A stretch of 64,000 nt of DNA from Apoda limacodes (GCA_946406115.1 OX291545.1:1550001-1614000), one strand, 5' to 3'; shown: positions 11,936 through 23,512, counted from the stretch's first letter. Numbers and translations: made by a program. Notes: generated by a model from the letters alone, not told the origin.

Positions 11936-12188
11936 TATAAACACATTTGTTCGCATTATTATTTATTGTGAAGTGAAAGTAAACATTTCTTACATAATTT
12001 ACTTAATTTTCGAGCGTACGAAGAAGGCACCAAAACACATTCATCTCTCAGAGAGCTGGGCTCGGTACTGCCGATTAGTCGGGAGATCTACTGATTTTTG
12101 CCATTGCCACCCGAATTTAGCTTCCCTTTCTCCCGATTTACAGTATGTCAGTACTTTTACAAAATTGACGCGGGAGATAATATTTAAT

Positions 12189-12206
12189 ATGATATGATAT
12201 GATATA
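12189..12206 (-). repeat. Microsatellite tail of LINE K1
   Basis: TATGATATGATATGATAT is a 5-bp repeat (ATATC on the element's strand). It sits exactly at the 3' end of K1 where poly(A) would be expected. Short-repeat tails are typical of CR1-like and related LINEs. Confidence 0.65.
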
Positions 12207-12349
12207 TTTATTGGTAAATTTGTTGAATATACAGGTCATTATACATTTCCTATAATAATAATAATAAAAAGAAAAAACAATATGATATATACAAAATGAC
12301 AACAAAAGTGCATACGTATACTTATGTATGTAGATACATATATAATTCG

Positions 12350-15338
12350 TCACACTTTTTCTTCAAGAAACTCTTTAAGCGAGTAGAACGCTTTGCTTTC
12401 TAGCCATCTTTTAAGCATGTTTTTGAATACCGTGATGGAAGTTGCACTTGTTATTACCCTAGGTAGCTGGTTGTACACGACCGGTCCTAAAAAAAAGGGT
12501 GACATTTCTGATTCTTTAAATTTGTGGGTTGCTGCCTGGAGTTTTTGTTTATTTCTGGTTTTATAGTGGTGATTTTCATTTAGGAATTTAAACTTATCTA
12601 TATTATTGTGGACAAATGTCGCTATTTGTAAAATAAATATCGAAGTCAGGGTCAGTATTTTTAATTTAATGAAATGCTGCTTCGCTGAGTCTCTGGGTGA
12701 TATGCGGGCAACAATGCGAACTGCCTTTTTTTGCAGAATAAATATTCGTTCCCAGTCAGCCGCATTTCCCCACAGCTCTGTTCCGTACATAATAAGTGAC
12801 TGGACAGTCGCATAGAAGCAACTGTTTACCAGGTGGGGCGCGGCTGTCGCTGCCAGTCGGCTTAGTGCGTAACAACTTTGACCCAGTCTGGTACTAATGT
12901 TATTTATGTGTTGTTCCCAACTTAAGGATCTATTAATTACAAATCCTAATAAAGTCACTTCTGAAACTTGTTTCAGAACAGTACCGTCAACAATAATCGA
13001 CAAAGGATTCTGAGGTTGATTAGTAAGGTTGAAGTGCATATAGCAAGTCTTTTCCAGGTTGAGCGCGAGCCCGTTTACAAGGAACCAGTTGCTCAAGTCA
13101 CGTGCCACTTGAGTCAAGCCAGACTCCAAGGTAGAAACGTTTGGTGCGCAGATAAGTGCCACTACATCATCAGCATACATGAAGATTTCCGCACCCGGCA
13201 CGTTTACAGGTAGGTCGTTCAGTAGCAATGAAAACACGGTGTTGGAAAGACAAGAGCCCTGCGGAACCCCTAACGTGGAAATGTCCTCGTCCGATTTTAT
13301 AGTGTCACCCGCACCCACGACGGTTTGACGTCGATGGGTAACAAAATCTGTCATCACATGGGTGCTGGTCCTCGGACTCCGTAGTACTCAAGTTTCATTT
13401 TTAAAAGAGCTCGATCTGCTGTATCGAAGGCGCTTGACAAGTCACAGCATATGATTGCTACCTGCTGTTTTTGCTCCCGCGCTTGCAACACTCCTGACAC
13501 CACTTCCCGTACGAGCGCGGTCGTGTTTTTACCTGGCATGTAAGCATACTGTCGATCTGTAAATGAGTTACTTTCACTAAGAAAATGCGTTAGTCTTATA
13601 TTTATACAAACTTCGAACACTTAAGCAACGCATGGAATTATAGAAATTGGTCGATATTTTTTTGCACATGATTGGTCGGACATATTTTTAATATTTTTGT
13701 GTATTTGGATAACATCCTTTTCGAAAACAATGGTTTATTGGATGACAAAGAATCGGAGTTATCTCAAAGGCAGATGCATGTAAGACGTCCATTGATAGGT
13801 AGGTAATGGTTTTAATAATTGTTAACAATTCATTGTACGTAAATCGACGCAATTATAGCGACTTGTCATTAGTAGGTGTTGCATTTTTTGGCAGAGCTAA
13901 TGCATGCTCGCAGTTGGCTTGCAGTGCACTAGCTTATGCGCCGGCAGAGATAAATATTTTGTTCAGGTAGTTTGCTAACTCTGTTTTTTGTTAAATTCAG
14001 AGCCGTCATTGCGTCGAACTACGTCTGTGTAGTTAATGAGCTCGCGAGCCCTTTTACCAGTTTCGGTGTGTATAATTTGCCACATTGTCTTACATTTATT
14101 TTTACTATTATGTATGGCGTCCTCGTAAAACTTGCCTTTGTACACTTGAACCTGTTGTCATATTTATCTTCTAAGTCATTTCTTAAATTTAAAAGTGATA
14201 TATCATTGGGATGTCTTTTTTTGCAAATCAATAATGTCAAATAATAGATATTTTAAGTTTAGCACTTCCTCTGTAACCCAACTTTTTGATTTTTTTATAA
14301 CAGGTGCAAATTTAAGTGGAAAGCAGACTTGAAACTTGTTAACAAGTATATTCATAACAGTTTCAGTCAGATTATTGCAGTCTTGATTTTCTTGTTTACC
14401 AAAGATTTCTTGCCAGTCAATAGATGTCAATTTGAAGTTGATATTGTTGCTATCAGATTTTATTCGACGTTGCACTTGTGTCGGCTCGTGGCTTTTCAAT
14501 TGTTTAAATTCTAAAAGAGCTCGCTGTGCGTAATGGTCGCCAATGTTAGTAACAATTATCTTAGTTGACATACTGTCATGCGGTAAATTGCTATAAACAT
14601 GATCGACTACTGTCGAACTGTGGGGTGTAATTCGGCATATTGTTTATAGTTATGAGAACAGAGTATATCATCAAGTTTTTTACGCGCTGTGGAGTTAGTG
14701 CTACGAGAATCACTATAGTCAATATTGATGTCGCCGGTTATTAATGCCCTATGGTTGTCATTGTTTATTTTAGTCAATAATTCATCAAACAATGCCAGAT
14801 ATTCGTCAGTATTAGTCAAGTTTGAATGATATATACCTACGACCAGCAGATCATGGTCTGTTAGGTACGTGGCGCAAATGTCAAAAACCTCCTCTTTCGA
14901 CAATGCGGTGTGTTCTTTTTTATTTATAGAATTTACATTTGAATGAACAAAAATGCAACTTCCACCATGGTTAACAGTAGGACGGCAAAATGATGCGGCT
15001 AAATAGTAATAATTTATATTCATACATTGTAATTGTACATTGCCTAACCAATGTTCAGATAAGTCTAGTACGTCGCATTTCAGTTCATCTCTCAGCAACA
15101 CTTCTAGTTTTGTGGTTTTATTGTTTAGAGACTGAACATTTTGATGACATATTACTAAAGTGTTGTTTCTCGTAATAGGGGCCCACGACGACGCAGCGTG
15201 AGCTGACTGCAGCGCAACCGGTTTCTCAGTTTCGCCGGGTTTTATTTCACGAGTTACCTGTGCCTGTAGGTTAGGGGATGATAGTAGTGGCACTGTCGCG
15301 GCTTGGTCGGGATGATGAGGTTCTTGGTCTACTAGCAT
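12350..15338 (-). pseudogene. K1 ORF2, endonuclease-reverse transcriptase, frameshifted
   Basis: ORF2 encodes the enzyme that nicks target DNA and copies LINE RNA. Its ATG at 15,338 lies 23 nt after the ORF1 stop. The first 243 codons hold the endonuclease: CHQNVQSLNNK (residues 64-74), SEHWL with the catalytic Glu (94-98) and GDIN (202-205). A frameshift near 14,610 follows, then a piece (14,571-14,203) with GDHYAQR in place of the usual SDH motif. A further frame change occurs near 14,225, and the frame is broken from about 14,020 to 13,620. The RT resumes with DLSSAFDTADRALL (13,620-13,354), shifts again near 13,355, and continues to 12,350 with LGVPQGS and the YADD motif intact. At least four lesions make it inactive. 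Confidence 0.9.
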
Positions 15339-15361
15339 TGTTGCATGAACTGGGCAAGTGC

Positions 15362-16210
15362 CTAAGGGACGAGCGCCTCGGTACCGGGTGGCCAGTTTTC
15401 CGGTTGCATAAAAAAATCGTAATTGCTGTTTGGTACCGTAACTTCAAAGGATGCGTAATAATTATGCTTGAGGTTTAGTTTTTTTGCATAGAAATCATCT
15501 GAAGGGTTTTTTGTTGTCATATATGACACCAAGGTTCCTTCGGTGGTATCGGGTTTGAAAAAACAAGCGTGTATTTTGCTAGAACGCTCTACTGTCTGTA
15601 GCCCCGTATCCAGAGGGCCTGTTCCCGTAACAACGTTTCGTGTTGTGCGCCGTTTATTTTTACGTGACTGGACTTCTTGCCATGGTGTCTCAGTGATGTT
15701 AGTTTCGGCATTTGTTAAATGCTTGTCAGTACCGTGTGATTGCTTTTCGGGTGATAAAGGATATTTTGGAACAGTGTGTTTCGCGATGTTCCTGTGAAGT
15801 TTCCGTGGAGCTGCGGTCGTATGAGTTGGTACTATTGAAGGTGGAGTCGTAGGTAATGGTCTCGCTGATGGTGTTTTGGCTGTGTCTTTTAATGTCTCAT
15901 CGGCTGCCTGTTTCTTCATTGTTTTACTTTCTGTCATGTTTGTTGCTTCGGCTCTCCTGATTCGCCGGTTTGTACGTACTTCATTAACTATGGCTGCCGC
16001 ATAGGTCGTCAAGTTTCGTGTCTCTTGTTGGATATCCCGAAGATCTATGTTATGATTGTTATTGAATTTGTAATTTGTAACTGATTTCAAAAATAAAATT
16101 TCAATTTGAAGTCCTTTTACAACGTCAATTAAGTCATTATTTTTTTGTTCTAGAGGTTCAATTGCACTTTGCACTACTGCTGGTAAATTGTTCATGTAAT
16201 TGGTCGTCAT
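15362..16210 (-). CDS. K1 ORF1, LINE RNA-binding protein
   Basis: A 282-residue frame encoding the LINE's ORF1 protein, expected to bind the element RNA. I place the start at the ATG at 16,210 (MTTNYMNNLPAVVQ). The frame is open another 62 codons upstream, but that part looks like 5' UTR. The N-terminal third is a likely coiled coil (VQSAIEPLEQKNNDLIDVVK). The middle is rich in Thr, Lys, Arg and Pro and is probably disordered. The C-terminus has an RRM-like ending, FFKPDTTEGTLVSYM followed by FEVTVPNSNYD and ENWPPG, typical of insect LINEs of this group. There are no Gag zinc knuckles. It appears uninterrupted although ORF2 is dead. Confidence 0.8.
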   Translation of the reverse strand: MTTNYMNNLPAVVQSAIEPLEQKNNDLIDVVKGLQIEILFLKSVTNYKFNNNHNIDLRDIQQETRNLTTYAAAIVNEVRTNRRIRRAEATNMTESKTMKKQAADETLKDTAKTPSARPLPTTPPSIVPTHTTAAPRKLHRNIAKHTVPKYPLSPEKQSHGTDKHLTNAETNITETPWQEVQSRKNKRRTTRNVVTGTGPLDTGLQTVERSSKIHACFFKPDTTEGTLVSYMTTKNPSDDFYAKKLNLKHNYYASFEVTVPNSNYDFFMQPENWPPGTEALVP

Positions 16211-16490
16211 TTTGACTGTATAAATATTTAAAATCGGCAGAGCTCGTATGGAACGTCTATCCTTCCTTGGCTCACACGGACTATGCAGCAAAACCTGGTA
16301 ATAAAAAATCCATGCACGGGGAATTCCCAAAATTTCTTGTAAGATCTTGCAACCAGCATGCTTAAGCAGATTGCACTGAAATACCTTAGGGTTCATTTAT
16401 AACGGAACGACCGTTTCCGGTGGTCCGTCTCCGGTAAAGGACCGGATGATGTAGGAAACGATAGAAGTTTCTGGGCATTCGCTCTTAGGT

Positions 16491-18804
16491 CCATTACCAC
16501 TGTGGTAATTAAAATTTTAGAGATCAAAGAATCTCTAGATGTTTGACATCGCTAAGTCAAAACAGTTCACTTTACGTAGATACTTGACGTAGTCGTGAAA
16601 AAATTCTGTTGATAATTATTTTCACGGATTCTATTATTAAATTACAAATTGCTGCATATCTACTTCTATGCTATAAAAGAAAACCGTCCTCGGTAATTTT
16701 GTATATTTATTTTCCCTCGTTCTGTGTTTTGTGAGTTATTGGTAAGAGAATTAGGTAGCTGTGATCTAGATATTTAAGTGTTAAGAATCACCCTATGTGA
16801 TTAGGATACTGTGCATTAAAAGCTGTTACTATATAATGAAAGAGTATACTAATATAACCTGCCTTACCCTTGAAAAGTGTTTCTTTACTCGCCTTTGAAC
16901 TCCCTCTATCTTTTTTCCTTCTTCTGAGCACCCAGCCGGTGCATTCGGTAATAGGGCACTACTGCTTTAACCTTTCCTGTTATACATTCACTGTGTGAGT
17001 GTACGAGGGGAAGTTCTGTAGGATAGTTACGGCCACAGAGCACATATAGTTATGGCGATCCTTCCCGAAATGATTTATTATTAAATCGATTTGAATTGAA
17101 ATATAATAAATAGTTTCACAAAAAGTGCATTAAATTCTATAAGTTTATTTTTATTATTGACCAGAAAATGGTTTTCAAAATTAACACGTTAGAGGTGGTA
17201 TGAAGATGAAAAGTAATAGATAAGTAGTAAAAAGCCCGATTTATCCCGATTTTTATCTGGCAAAATTCCCGATTTCAAATTTTTCACTTTCACAACACTG
17301 ACTGCCTGCCTCCCGTCCCATCTACCCGTTAGTAAAATTTAACCAATTAAGTAGAAAAATATATAATCTCGATAAAAAAAACCGGAAATATAGTAAAACT
17401 AATTACCAATAGATGAGTGTAAATTTTGTAATAATCGATGCGTAGATACTCGTAGACATGTCGATGCAGAATCTCTGTCAAGTTACTGTTTCCAATTTTA
17501 ATTTATATGTAAACGTAATTATTAAGTATTTTCTAATCTATAAAAAAGTAATGATTTTTACAATTTATTTTAAAAGACTAGATAAGAATCGAATTAAAGA
17601 GCCAGATAGGTTTAGAAAAACGTAAACTATTCGTAGCGAAATATACACAATGACATATGTATCTCTACTTAAAAGTTCTTTCCAACAATGTTCCACCCAT
17701 GTTTATAAGGATATAAAATATTCTATTTTCATATTTATATTTTAATATGATATATATTTATAAAGAACTGTTATATGTGTAATGTGTGAATTTCTTATAA
17801 GTCTCTTAATAATTTTGTTTGAAATCTACATTCGTTTTACAGACAGCCTGACAGATAATGCTGTCCCGTTTATACAGCAGCGCATCATAACCAACATAAA
17901 TAAAAAAAATACCATTTTTGCGCAGTAACATTTATACAAGAAACAGTATATAATGGACATACGCTTAAATTAAACCTCAGTAATAGTATTTTGAACAGTA
18001 CAATATACTTGTTTACTCATAGAAATAGCACTGTTCCCTCAGCGATTCAATTTCGTTTGATAAAAACTTATTGGCAGTTAGCTTGAAAATGTAATACAAA
18101 AATTCTGTCACGAATTCGTTTGTATTCATTTTATAGGCAATACAGAAAACTGGCTAAAATTTTAATCAGGTTGAGGAAATGTACTCTGACTGTGCTGAAC
18201 CGAGCCTACGAATACTTGTAACTTTAACTTTACTAACTTTATTTCTATTCTTTTTAAGAAGTTAAATTATAATATCTACCGTATATATATAAAAGGTAGA
18301 TACTGTCGAATTGTTTTGTTTATAAAGCTGCTAATAATATCAAACTGGACAACTTTAGTACGTATGCTTTTTGTTGATCTTTACTTATTTATTAGCTGAT
18401 TTAGCCTGAATTTACATTAATTTTTTAGATGATGACTACATGCATGTTATGTATTAGGCCTTTAGGCTGAATGTTAATGAATAACCAACGCCTTGCACAT
18501 ACGTGATATGATGCACTGTTTACTTTACCTGAAACAAAAAGAACATATGATAATTAAAAACACTTTTAAGATACTTAGATAAAAATCTTACAAATATTTT
18601 TTGATGCATCTAGTGACGAAAGGTCATGTAAGCACAAGACGGGTAAACAACATGGGTATCCTTTAGGTATAGTTTGACCAACAAGTTCAAAATATTTAAA
18701 ATAAATATCCAGTAGACAGTTTTCTCGCTTACAATATCGTTTAACATAAAATACAGGGAACAAAATGGTCACCATCACACTTTAGTACAAAAACAATGGT
18801 AAAC
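16491..18804. other. AT-rich stretch, no gene seen
   Basis: About 2.3 kb without a recognisable gene. A TATA-like CTATAAAAG lies near 16,671 and a GTAAGAG donor-like site near 16,742. These are too weak to call a first exon. A curious run of CCCGATTT-type words occurs at about 17,235-17,275. Confidence 0.4.
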
Positions 18805-18980
18805 GACAACGCCACCCGCTGCCACATCCATAACCCACAGGCCGAGGGACTTAATTCATAGGTTATGGGTCGTATTTCCCGATATTATTCCCGAATATTT
18901 TCGGCTTTTTCACTCTTTATTCTGCTTTGGCCGATCGTAAAAACCGGGATGATCTTGCCCCATCGATGCTTCAGAGCGAT
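18805..18980 (+). repeat. Dispersed repeat D1, copy 2
   Basis: The partner of 3,665-3,830 in the same orientation, with blocks TTCATAGGTTATGGGTCGTA and GGCCGATCGTAAAAACCGGG. Non-coding. Confidence 0.65.
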
Positions 18981-19509
18981 ATGAGAGATTTCAGCTCCGG
19001 CTTTTATGTTGTGGTATAGATGAAAAGTAAAAGCGAGTATGTTTTTTTAATTTCTCTTTTATATTATGCATCATTTTCTGGTAACGCTACCATATGAGAA
19101 GGATATAGGTATATTATTACCTATATCCCATTCTGCGTAGCATTTTGTTTCTGAAAATAGAAAATAATTGCATAATATTATCATACAAACCATGTATAAT
19201 ATGAAATGAAAAATGAATTTATTTCAGTTTAACTAGTTACATGACACTTGTTACGCTACTTCTTACAATAGGTTACCCTGTGACGTAAGAAGCAGGCTCT
19301 CTGCTCGTACAATATGAAATAAATTATGCGGTTAGTAAATGATTAAAGAATAAAATTAAAGTAACAGTAGTTAGTTTTAATTTCTCTTCCATACCATGTA
19401 ATATAGAAAAGAAATCGAATACAAATTAGTGCTAACATTTAAGAAGATCATTCAAAAGTTTAAGCAGTTAAGTCTGTAAGCAAAATATATAATAAATTTA
19501 AAATGACCT
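18981..19509. other. Spacer
   Basis: No gene is seen. The part around 19,200-19,330 (TTACATGACACTTGTTACGC) has the look of a dispersed repeat but has no second copy here. Confidence 0.4.
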
Positions 19510-19745
19510 AAGAAAATAAAATTATACTTTTATTTCCAACAGTATTTCGGTTTTATTATAACTCAGAATACAGAGCCAGTCAAACAGAGTCTCCTTAAAT
19601 TGTCTTAGAGTATATTTTTTAACATGTTTATGATCTTTCAACAGTTTATTATAAAGAATGGGGGAGATAAAGTTGAAATGTCTTGCAGCAAATGCAGATC
19701 TAACACTATGTAGAGGACACTTCTGTACTCTTTTAGATGATTGTG
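19510..19745 (-). mobile_element. LINE fragment, C-terminal end of ORF2
   Basis: On the minus strand, 19,745 to about 19,545 translates without a stop to sequence typical of the end of CR1/Jockey-group ORF2 proteins. It reads RSAFAARHFNFISPILYNKL then YTLRQFKETLFDWL. A short AT-rich 3' UTR follows. The copy is 5'-truncated at about 19,745. It differs from J1 and resembles the fragment at 28,078-28,925. Confidence 0.75.
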
Positions 19746-19929
19746 GTAATAATTAATGCAATTTAATAAAAAAGCTTGAATCTCACGCAAAATGCTATGG
19801 GAAATGGATTACCTATAATTATATTTACTGCATCTAATAATTAGCGCTGGCGCAGAGGTAATGTATGTCTTTCGTGTTTTGTACATATCATGTATATGTT
19901 TATGTTACCTATATGTTTTTGCCGTATGC

Positions 19930-20010
19930 AGGTTTCCTCACCATGTTTTCCTTCACCGAAAGCGTCCGTGATTATTCACATACTCAATGTACTTGAGAAA
20001 TTAAGAAAAA
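19930..20010 (+). repeat. Common lepidopteran repeat scrap (TTTCCTCAC type)
   Basis: The string GCAGGTTTCCTCACCATGTT followed by TTCCTTCACCGAAAG is a block I know as widespread in Lepidoptera. Nothing around it is coding. Confidence 0.5.
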
Positions 20011-21299
20011 GACTCATTGTTAGAGACCTTAAAGTTCATACTGTATTATTGATGGCAAGATGGAAGAAGAAGAAATTAGTTTTTGGCATTGTTTGTTGCA
20101 CAGACCATCTGCAGCTTGTTGTCAATAGGCTGTAGATTTAATGAACTCGTATATCTTACATTTCTTACTCATTATTGACAAGTCGTTATTTGCCATCATG
20201 TTGTAAGGCAAAAACATACGTAAGGAGAGGTAAGTACGAAATATATTAGTAAAACTATAACTTAAAATTTCAAATTATTAATTTTGGAAATTAATTTTTA
20301 AGTCGATTCACTTGTAATTTGGACCACAAATCGTCTAGCGCATCGGTATTTCCAATCATTAAACTTAAGCTACGATATGATGGCTTCACGTAAGATGCTG
20401 ATTGAAAGCTATAGGTAAGTTTTAAATTTTTATCAGATATTCTTCACCAACTGGTTTTTAAGTAAACTTTCTTAATATGGAGAATAATTTATTTTATAAT
20501 AATTCTTGACTGCGGCTTCGGGGATTAAACGGGGATAAAAGTATTCTATGAAATTCTCTGTCCATAGAGCTATTCCAAAAGTGTGCTGAAAGTAAAGTGG
20601 TTATACTGCTGCAACGTGAGGGAATATTGCCTCAAAGAAACATGTACACCTATGATAATTGACCATAAGATCTATTGATCAGGCTTAAGAAGTATCTTCT
20701 CCTCAGTCTGTCCAAATAAGGCTGAAATTCTGGTCATTCTGTTAATCCGATGCAATGTAAATGAATATTGCCCCGCAAAAGAATCTCTTTCCGCAGAAAC
20801 GCTTAATATCCTATGTCCTTTTACATCCATTTAGCAATGCCGGTTCTAAAATATAGTTCCCCGCAATATAGCCCGCGAAAAAATTTGTGGGTATTTTCGA
20901 TTGGGATAAAAGTCGTTGCATTCTGTCGCTATCGCTGCGCCAAAAGTGAGGTCACCAAGTTGCTCTGTTATGACGTATCTAAAAGGTGTAGTGTCAAGCA
21001 GTGAAAAAAGATCTATTCTTATTGGGCTGTCGATCGGGATAAGAAGTACATTATGTCCTTCTCTTCTCCTTCAACTAACTATTTTGTGCTAAGAATCAGA
21101 TTAATTAAATTCTACGTTGCATTGTGACGTTAACGAAAAACAAACAAACCTACTTTCGCATACATATTAGTTTACGCATACATATAACATATTAGTTAGG
21201 ATTAGGATACATAAAGCAATCAAATACCTACATTTAGACGTAGGTACGAAGCCATTTGCCTAAGAGGAGATTAAAACAATCTTCCGAAATCGGGTACAA
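20011..21299. other. Spacer with weak repeat remains
   Basis: No gene is seen. About 21,095-21,175 looks like the decayed end of a GCTAGT-type repeat (AAACAAACCTACTTTCGCAT). Confidence 0.4.
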
Positions 21300-21780
21300 A
21301 TAGTTACGTCATGTTTAACCGTTTGTATATTTCGAGGGTTCCGTTTCTGTAAAAATAGTGAAAACCGAACCTTTGTTGTTTCTTTATGTCTATTCGTTTA
21401 TTCGTTTAACTATTTCAGGGTTCCGCAGCCAATTGATAGAAACTGTAGTACCCAGTTTGTAGACTATTGCTCAACTTAGATGATCTACTTAAATGTGTTT
21501 AGTAAAATATCGTACTAATAAAACCTCTTTTTAGGGTTCCGTACCACAAAAGGAAAAACGGAATCCTTATAGGATTACTCTGTTGTCCGTCTGTCTGTGT
21601 GTCAAGACCTTTTTTCTCAGGAAAACGTTAATGTCATGATCCAGCCAAGTTAAAAAGACATTAATTCTGCGTGACACACTGTACAAATCTTGACTCATTC
21701 TTTTTAGTTGGATTTTCTTTAGCGCATGAATTAAGCGCATAATGTACTTTATGTCGGCCAACAAAACGCCACTTTCCTAA
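21300..21780 (-). repeat. GGTTCCGTA-type repeat, reversed
   Basis: TTAGGGTTCCGTACCACAAA at about 21,533 and GTCCGTCTGTCTGTG identify the family in reverse orientation. A second GGGTTCCG block lies at about 21,335-21,425. The part at 21,620-21,780 (TGTCATGATCCAGCCAAGTT, TGTCGGCCAACAAAACGCCA) matches 63,730-63,890 in opposite orientation. Confidence 0.7.
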
Positions 21781-22004
21781 CATCATTGCGCATCACGAAT
21801 TTAATAATACATCGTATTATTGGAGCGAAAAAACTTACGAAATTTTATTAAAGAATCACTAATTATCATGTTTTTGTTATTGAAATCTCGTTAACAAGGA
21901 GTGTGCTTTAAAAAACGACTTTATTTCATGAATGAGGAAGTAGTCGTCTTGACTAACGGAACACAACGCCCCGCAGAGAGCAGGGCATCTAACACTAAAG
22001 CACG

Positions 22005-22115
22005 AAGAAGTGACCCGATTCTGTGCCGCTCCCCCAATATAGTAACGGAGGTTGAACTTTAAAATTAACTTCAGGAATGTGACAAGTGCCAAATAATTTT
22101 GTTTTCAGGGTACGT
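22005..22115 (+). repeat. Dispersed repeat D3, copy 1
   Basis: GACCCGATTCTGTGCCGCTC followed by TAGTAACGGAGGTTGAACTT matches 29,408-29,520 in the same orientation. Non-coding. Confidence 0.65.
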
Positions 22116-22164
22116 AAAAAATGGTACATAGAGAACACATGTAAGAAGTAAATCCCTATAGGCA

Positions 22165-22290
22165 ATAAGAGCGATAACCCAAGCCGAGTCTGCCCCGCGC
22201 TGGGAGCCCTTGAGCGTTGGAGTTTCGCCCCAAAAGCCCGGTGGAGCAGTAATGGTTGCATAGCTGCATAGTCAGTCAGATAAAAAAATA
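22165..22290 (+). repeat. GC-rich retroposon D4, copy 1
   Basis: GATAACCCAAGCCGAG, GAGCCCTTGAGCGTTGG and AAAAGCCCGGTGGAGCAGTA match the minus strand of 58,948-59,166. The copy ends in an A-rich tail (AGATAAAAAAATA). This orientation agrees with the T-run next to the other copy, so D4 spreads by retroposition. No functional ORF. Confidence 0.65.
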
Positions 22291-22439
22291 TATTGGTAAG
22301 TAGTTATATTTTAGGAATAGCCTTAAATATACAACCTTACAGACATTAATCTCTATAAATTAGTTATTTCCTCATAAAATTTAATGTGTCAATAAATTAA
22401 TCAATAAAAAACTAAAACTTACCACACAATATCATATAT
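22291..22439. other. AT-rich spacer
   Basis: Nothing recognised. Confidence 0.4.
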
Positions 22440-22524
22440 ATAAGTTTTTAAATTTACGCGTTCCATTACTAATTTAAAAATAATAAAACGGGATTAAACG
22501 CGTCCTTTGGCAAAATACCTTTTT

Positions 22525-22564
22525 CCCGACGTTTCGGCTGGGTTACACCAGCCTTGGTCACGGG
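22525..22564 (-). ncRNA. Hammerhead-ribozyme-like motif of Penelope element
   Basis: On the minus strand the order is CCC (stem I), GTGACCAA (core), GGCTGG / CCAGCC closing a TGTAAC-type loop (stem II), GAAACGTC, then GGG (stem I return). GAAACGTC with its self-complementary ACGT is the short stem III seen in Penelope and newt-type hammerheads; cleavage would fall after GTC, between 22,528 and 22,527. Compared with the canonical CUGAUGA core, position 3 is G instead of C and position 8 is C instead of G. These two bases pair with each other in the known structure, so the pair is swapped, not lost. Activity is untested. Confidence 0.55.
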
Positions 22565-22653
22565 TAGACTGGCGGTGCGCGGCGTCTTTGGCTTCAAGTG
22601 GAGGCGTCCTGTTGAACTACCCTCACTTTGTCTTTATAATTGTCAAAATCACT

Positions 22654-23275
22654 TCACACAACACTAACGGTGTCCTCGGGTGCGTTCGTTGGTAAAACTC
22701 GAGAGCTGTATTTTCCTATGACTGGATTCCATGCAGGCACCCATCCATCCTCACGATTTAAGTTCTTATGCTTTTTTATTTCAATCGCTTCGCGTACGGT
22801 ACGTAATCTACGGTAATTTTGGCGATCAGTGGATAAAACCTTAGGCTGGTGGAGCTCAATCCAGTGGTTGGAATTTGAATTAGTTAAATGTTCTGCTATA
22901 GCTGATTTTGTCGTCTGGCAATTCTTTACAGCAGCAATATGTTCTTTGACCCTGTAGACAATTGTGCGTTTGGTCTGGCCAATGTAAGAACTGCCGCAGC
23001 TACAGTCAATTTTGTAGACACCTGGTGTTTGGTACGGGATTACGTCCTTTGGTGTGCGCACCTGCTGTTCAATTTTGGAGTATGGAACATATACCGTCTT
23101 AATGGAGAATTTATTTATAAGCGATCCAATTTTATCCGTTACTCCTTTGATGTAGGGCATGAACGCTGGCTGTCTGCTCACCTCTGGATTCTTCGTACGT
23201 GTGTTACCGCGACCTGAACTTCTTCTACTCGTTTTGTACCCGTCTTTCTTAAGTGCCTCCTTAACTTGTGCCAGC
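22654..23275 (-). pseudogene. Penelope GIY-YIG endonuclease domain, truncated ORF
   Basis: About 207 codons remain of the Penelope polyprotein, which combines reverse transcription and DNA cleavage. The open frame runs up to 23,310, but homology starts near ELAQVKEALKKDGY. Next comes the RT-endonuclease linker (FMPYIKGVTDKIGSLINKF, then YVPYSKIEQQVRTPKD). The GIY-YIG nuclease shows PGVYKI, CSCGSSYIGQTKR, the R..EH helix (YRVKEHI) and the later REAIEI carrying the conserved Glu. The C-terminus, WVPAWNPVIGKYSSRVLP, is typical. The nuclease has no stop or frameshift, but without the RT the copy cannot move alone. Confidence 0.85.
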
Positions 23276-23321
23276 TCAGTATATATTACAATCAGTAATA
23301 TTTGTTTCACACTTTATAACG

Positions 23322-23512
23322 AGCGAGCTTTTGCCCGCGGTTCTATCCACCTTAAATTCTGTTATCGGTGTAGGATTTCAAAAAAACCGAGTCACACTTG
23401 ACGTTTTCAATATATCCTTTCTCGGGACTCAAGCTATCTGCGTGCCAAATTTCATCTTAATCGGTATAGCGGTTTAAGCGTGAAGACGTTACTTTCGCAT
23501 TCATGATATTTA
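23322..23512 (-). repeat. GCTAGT-type repeat, partial
   Basis: GAGCTTTTGCCCGCGGTTCT, CTCGGGACTCAAGCTATCTG and CAAATTTCATCTTAATCGGT mark the family on the minus strand. It directly adjoins the truncated end of the Penelope element. Confidence 0.65.

Larger units (their letters stand above)
12186..16490 (-). mobile_element. K1: near-full-length LINE with ORF1 and ORF2
   Basis: A minus-strand non-LTR retrotransposon of about 4.3 kb in the Jockey/CR1 group. In order it has a putative 5' UTR rich in CCGG motifs (about 16,390-16,490), ORF1 (16,210-15,362), and ORF2 from 15,338 with an apurinic-like endonuclease and then a reverse transcriptase. A 3' UTR follows, ending in an ATATC-type microsatellite instead of poly(A). 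ORF1 looks intact, while ORF2 carries several frameshifts and stops, so the copy is dead but fairly young. The 5' boundary is uncertain and no clear target-site duplication was found. Confidence 0.9.
22440..23283 (-). mobile_element. Penelope-like element, 5'-truncated
   Basis: The minus strand carries the last part of a Penelope-like retroelement: the end of the RT region, a GIY-YIG endonuclease and a 3' segment holding a hammerhead-ribozyme-like motif. It ends in an AT-rich tail (GTTTAATCCCGTTTTATTAT) that is shared with 47,784-47,940. The 5' truncation is near 23,283, and the RT palm domain is missing. Penelope elements are known to carry hammerhead motifs in their terminal repeats, which fits. 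Confidence 0.85.
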
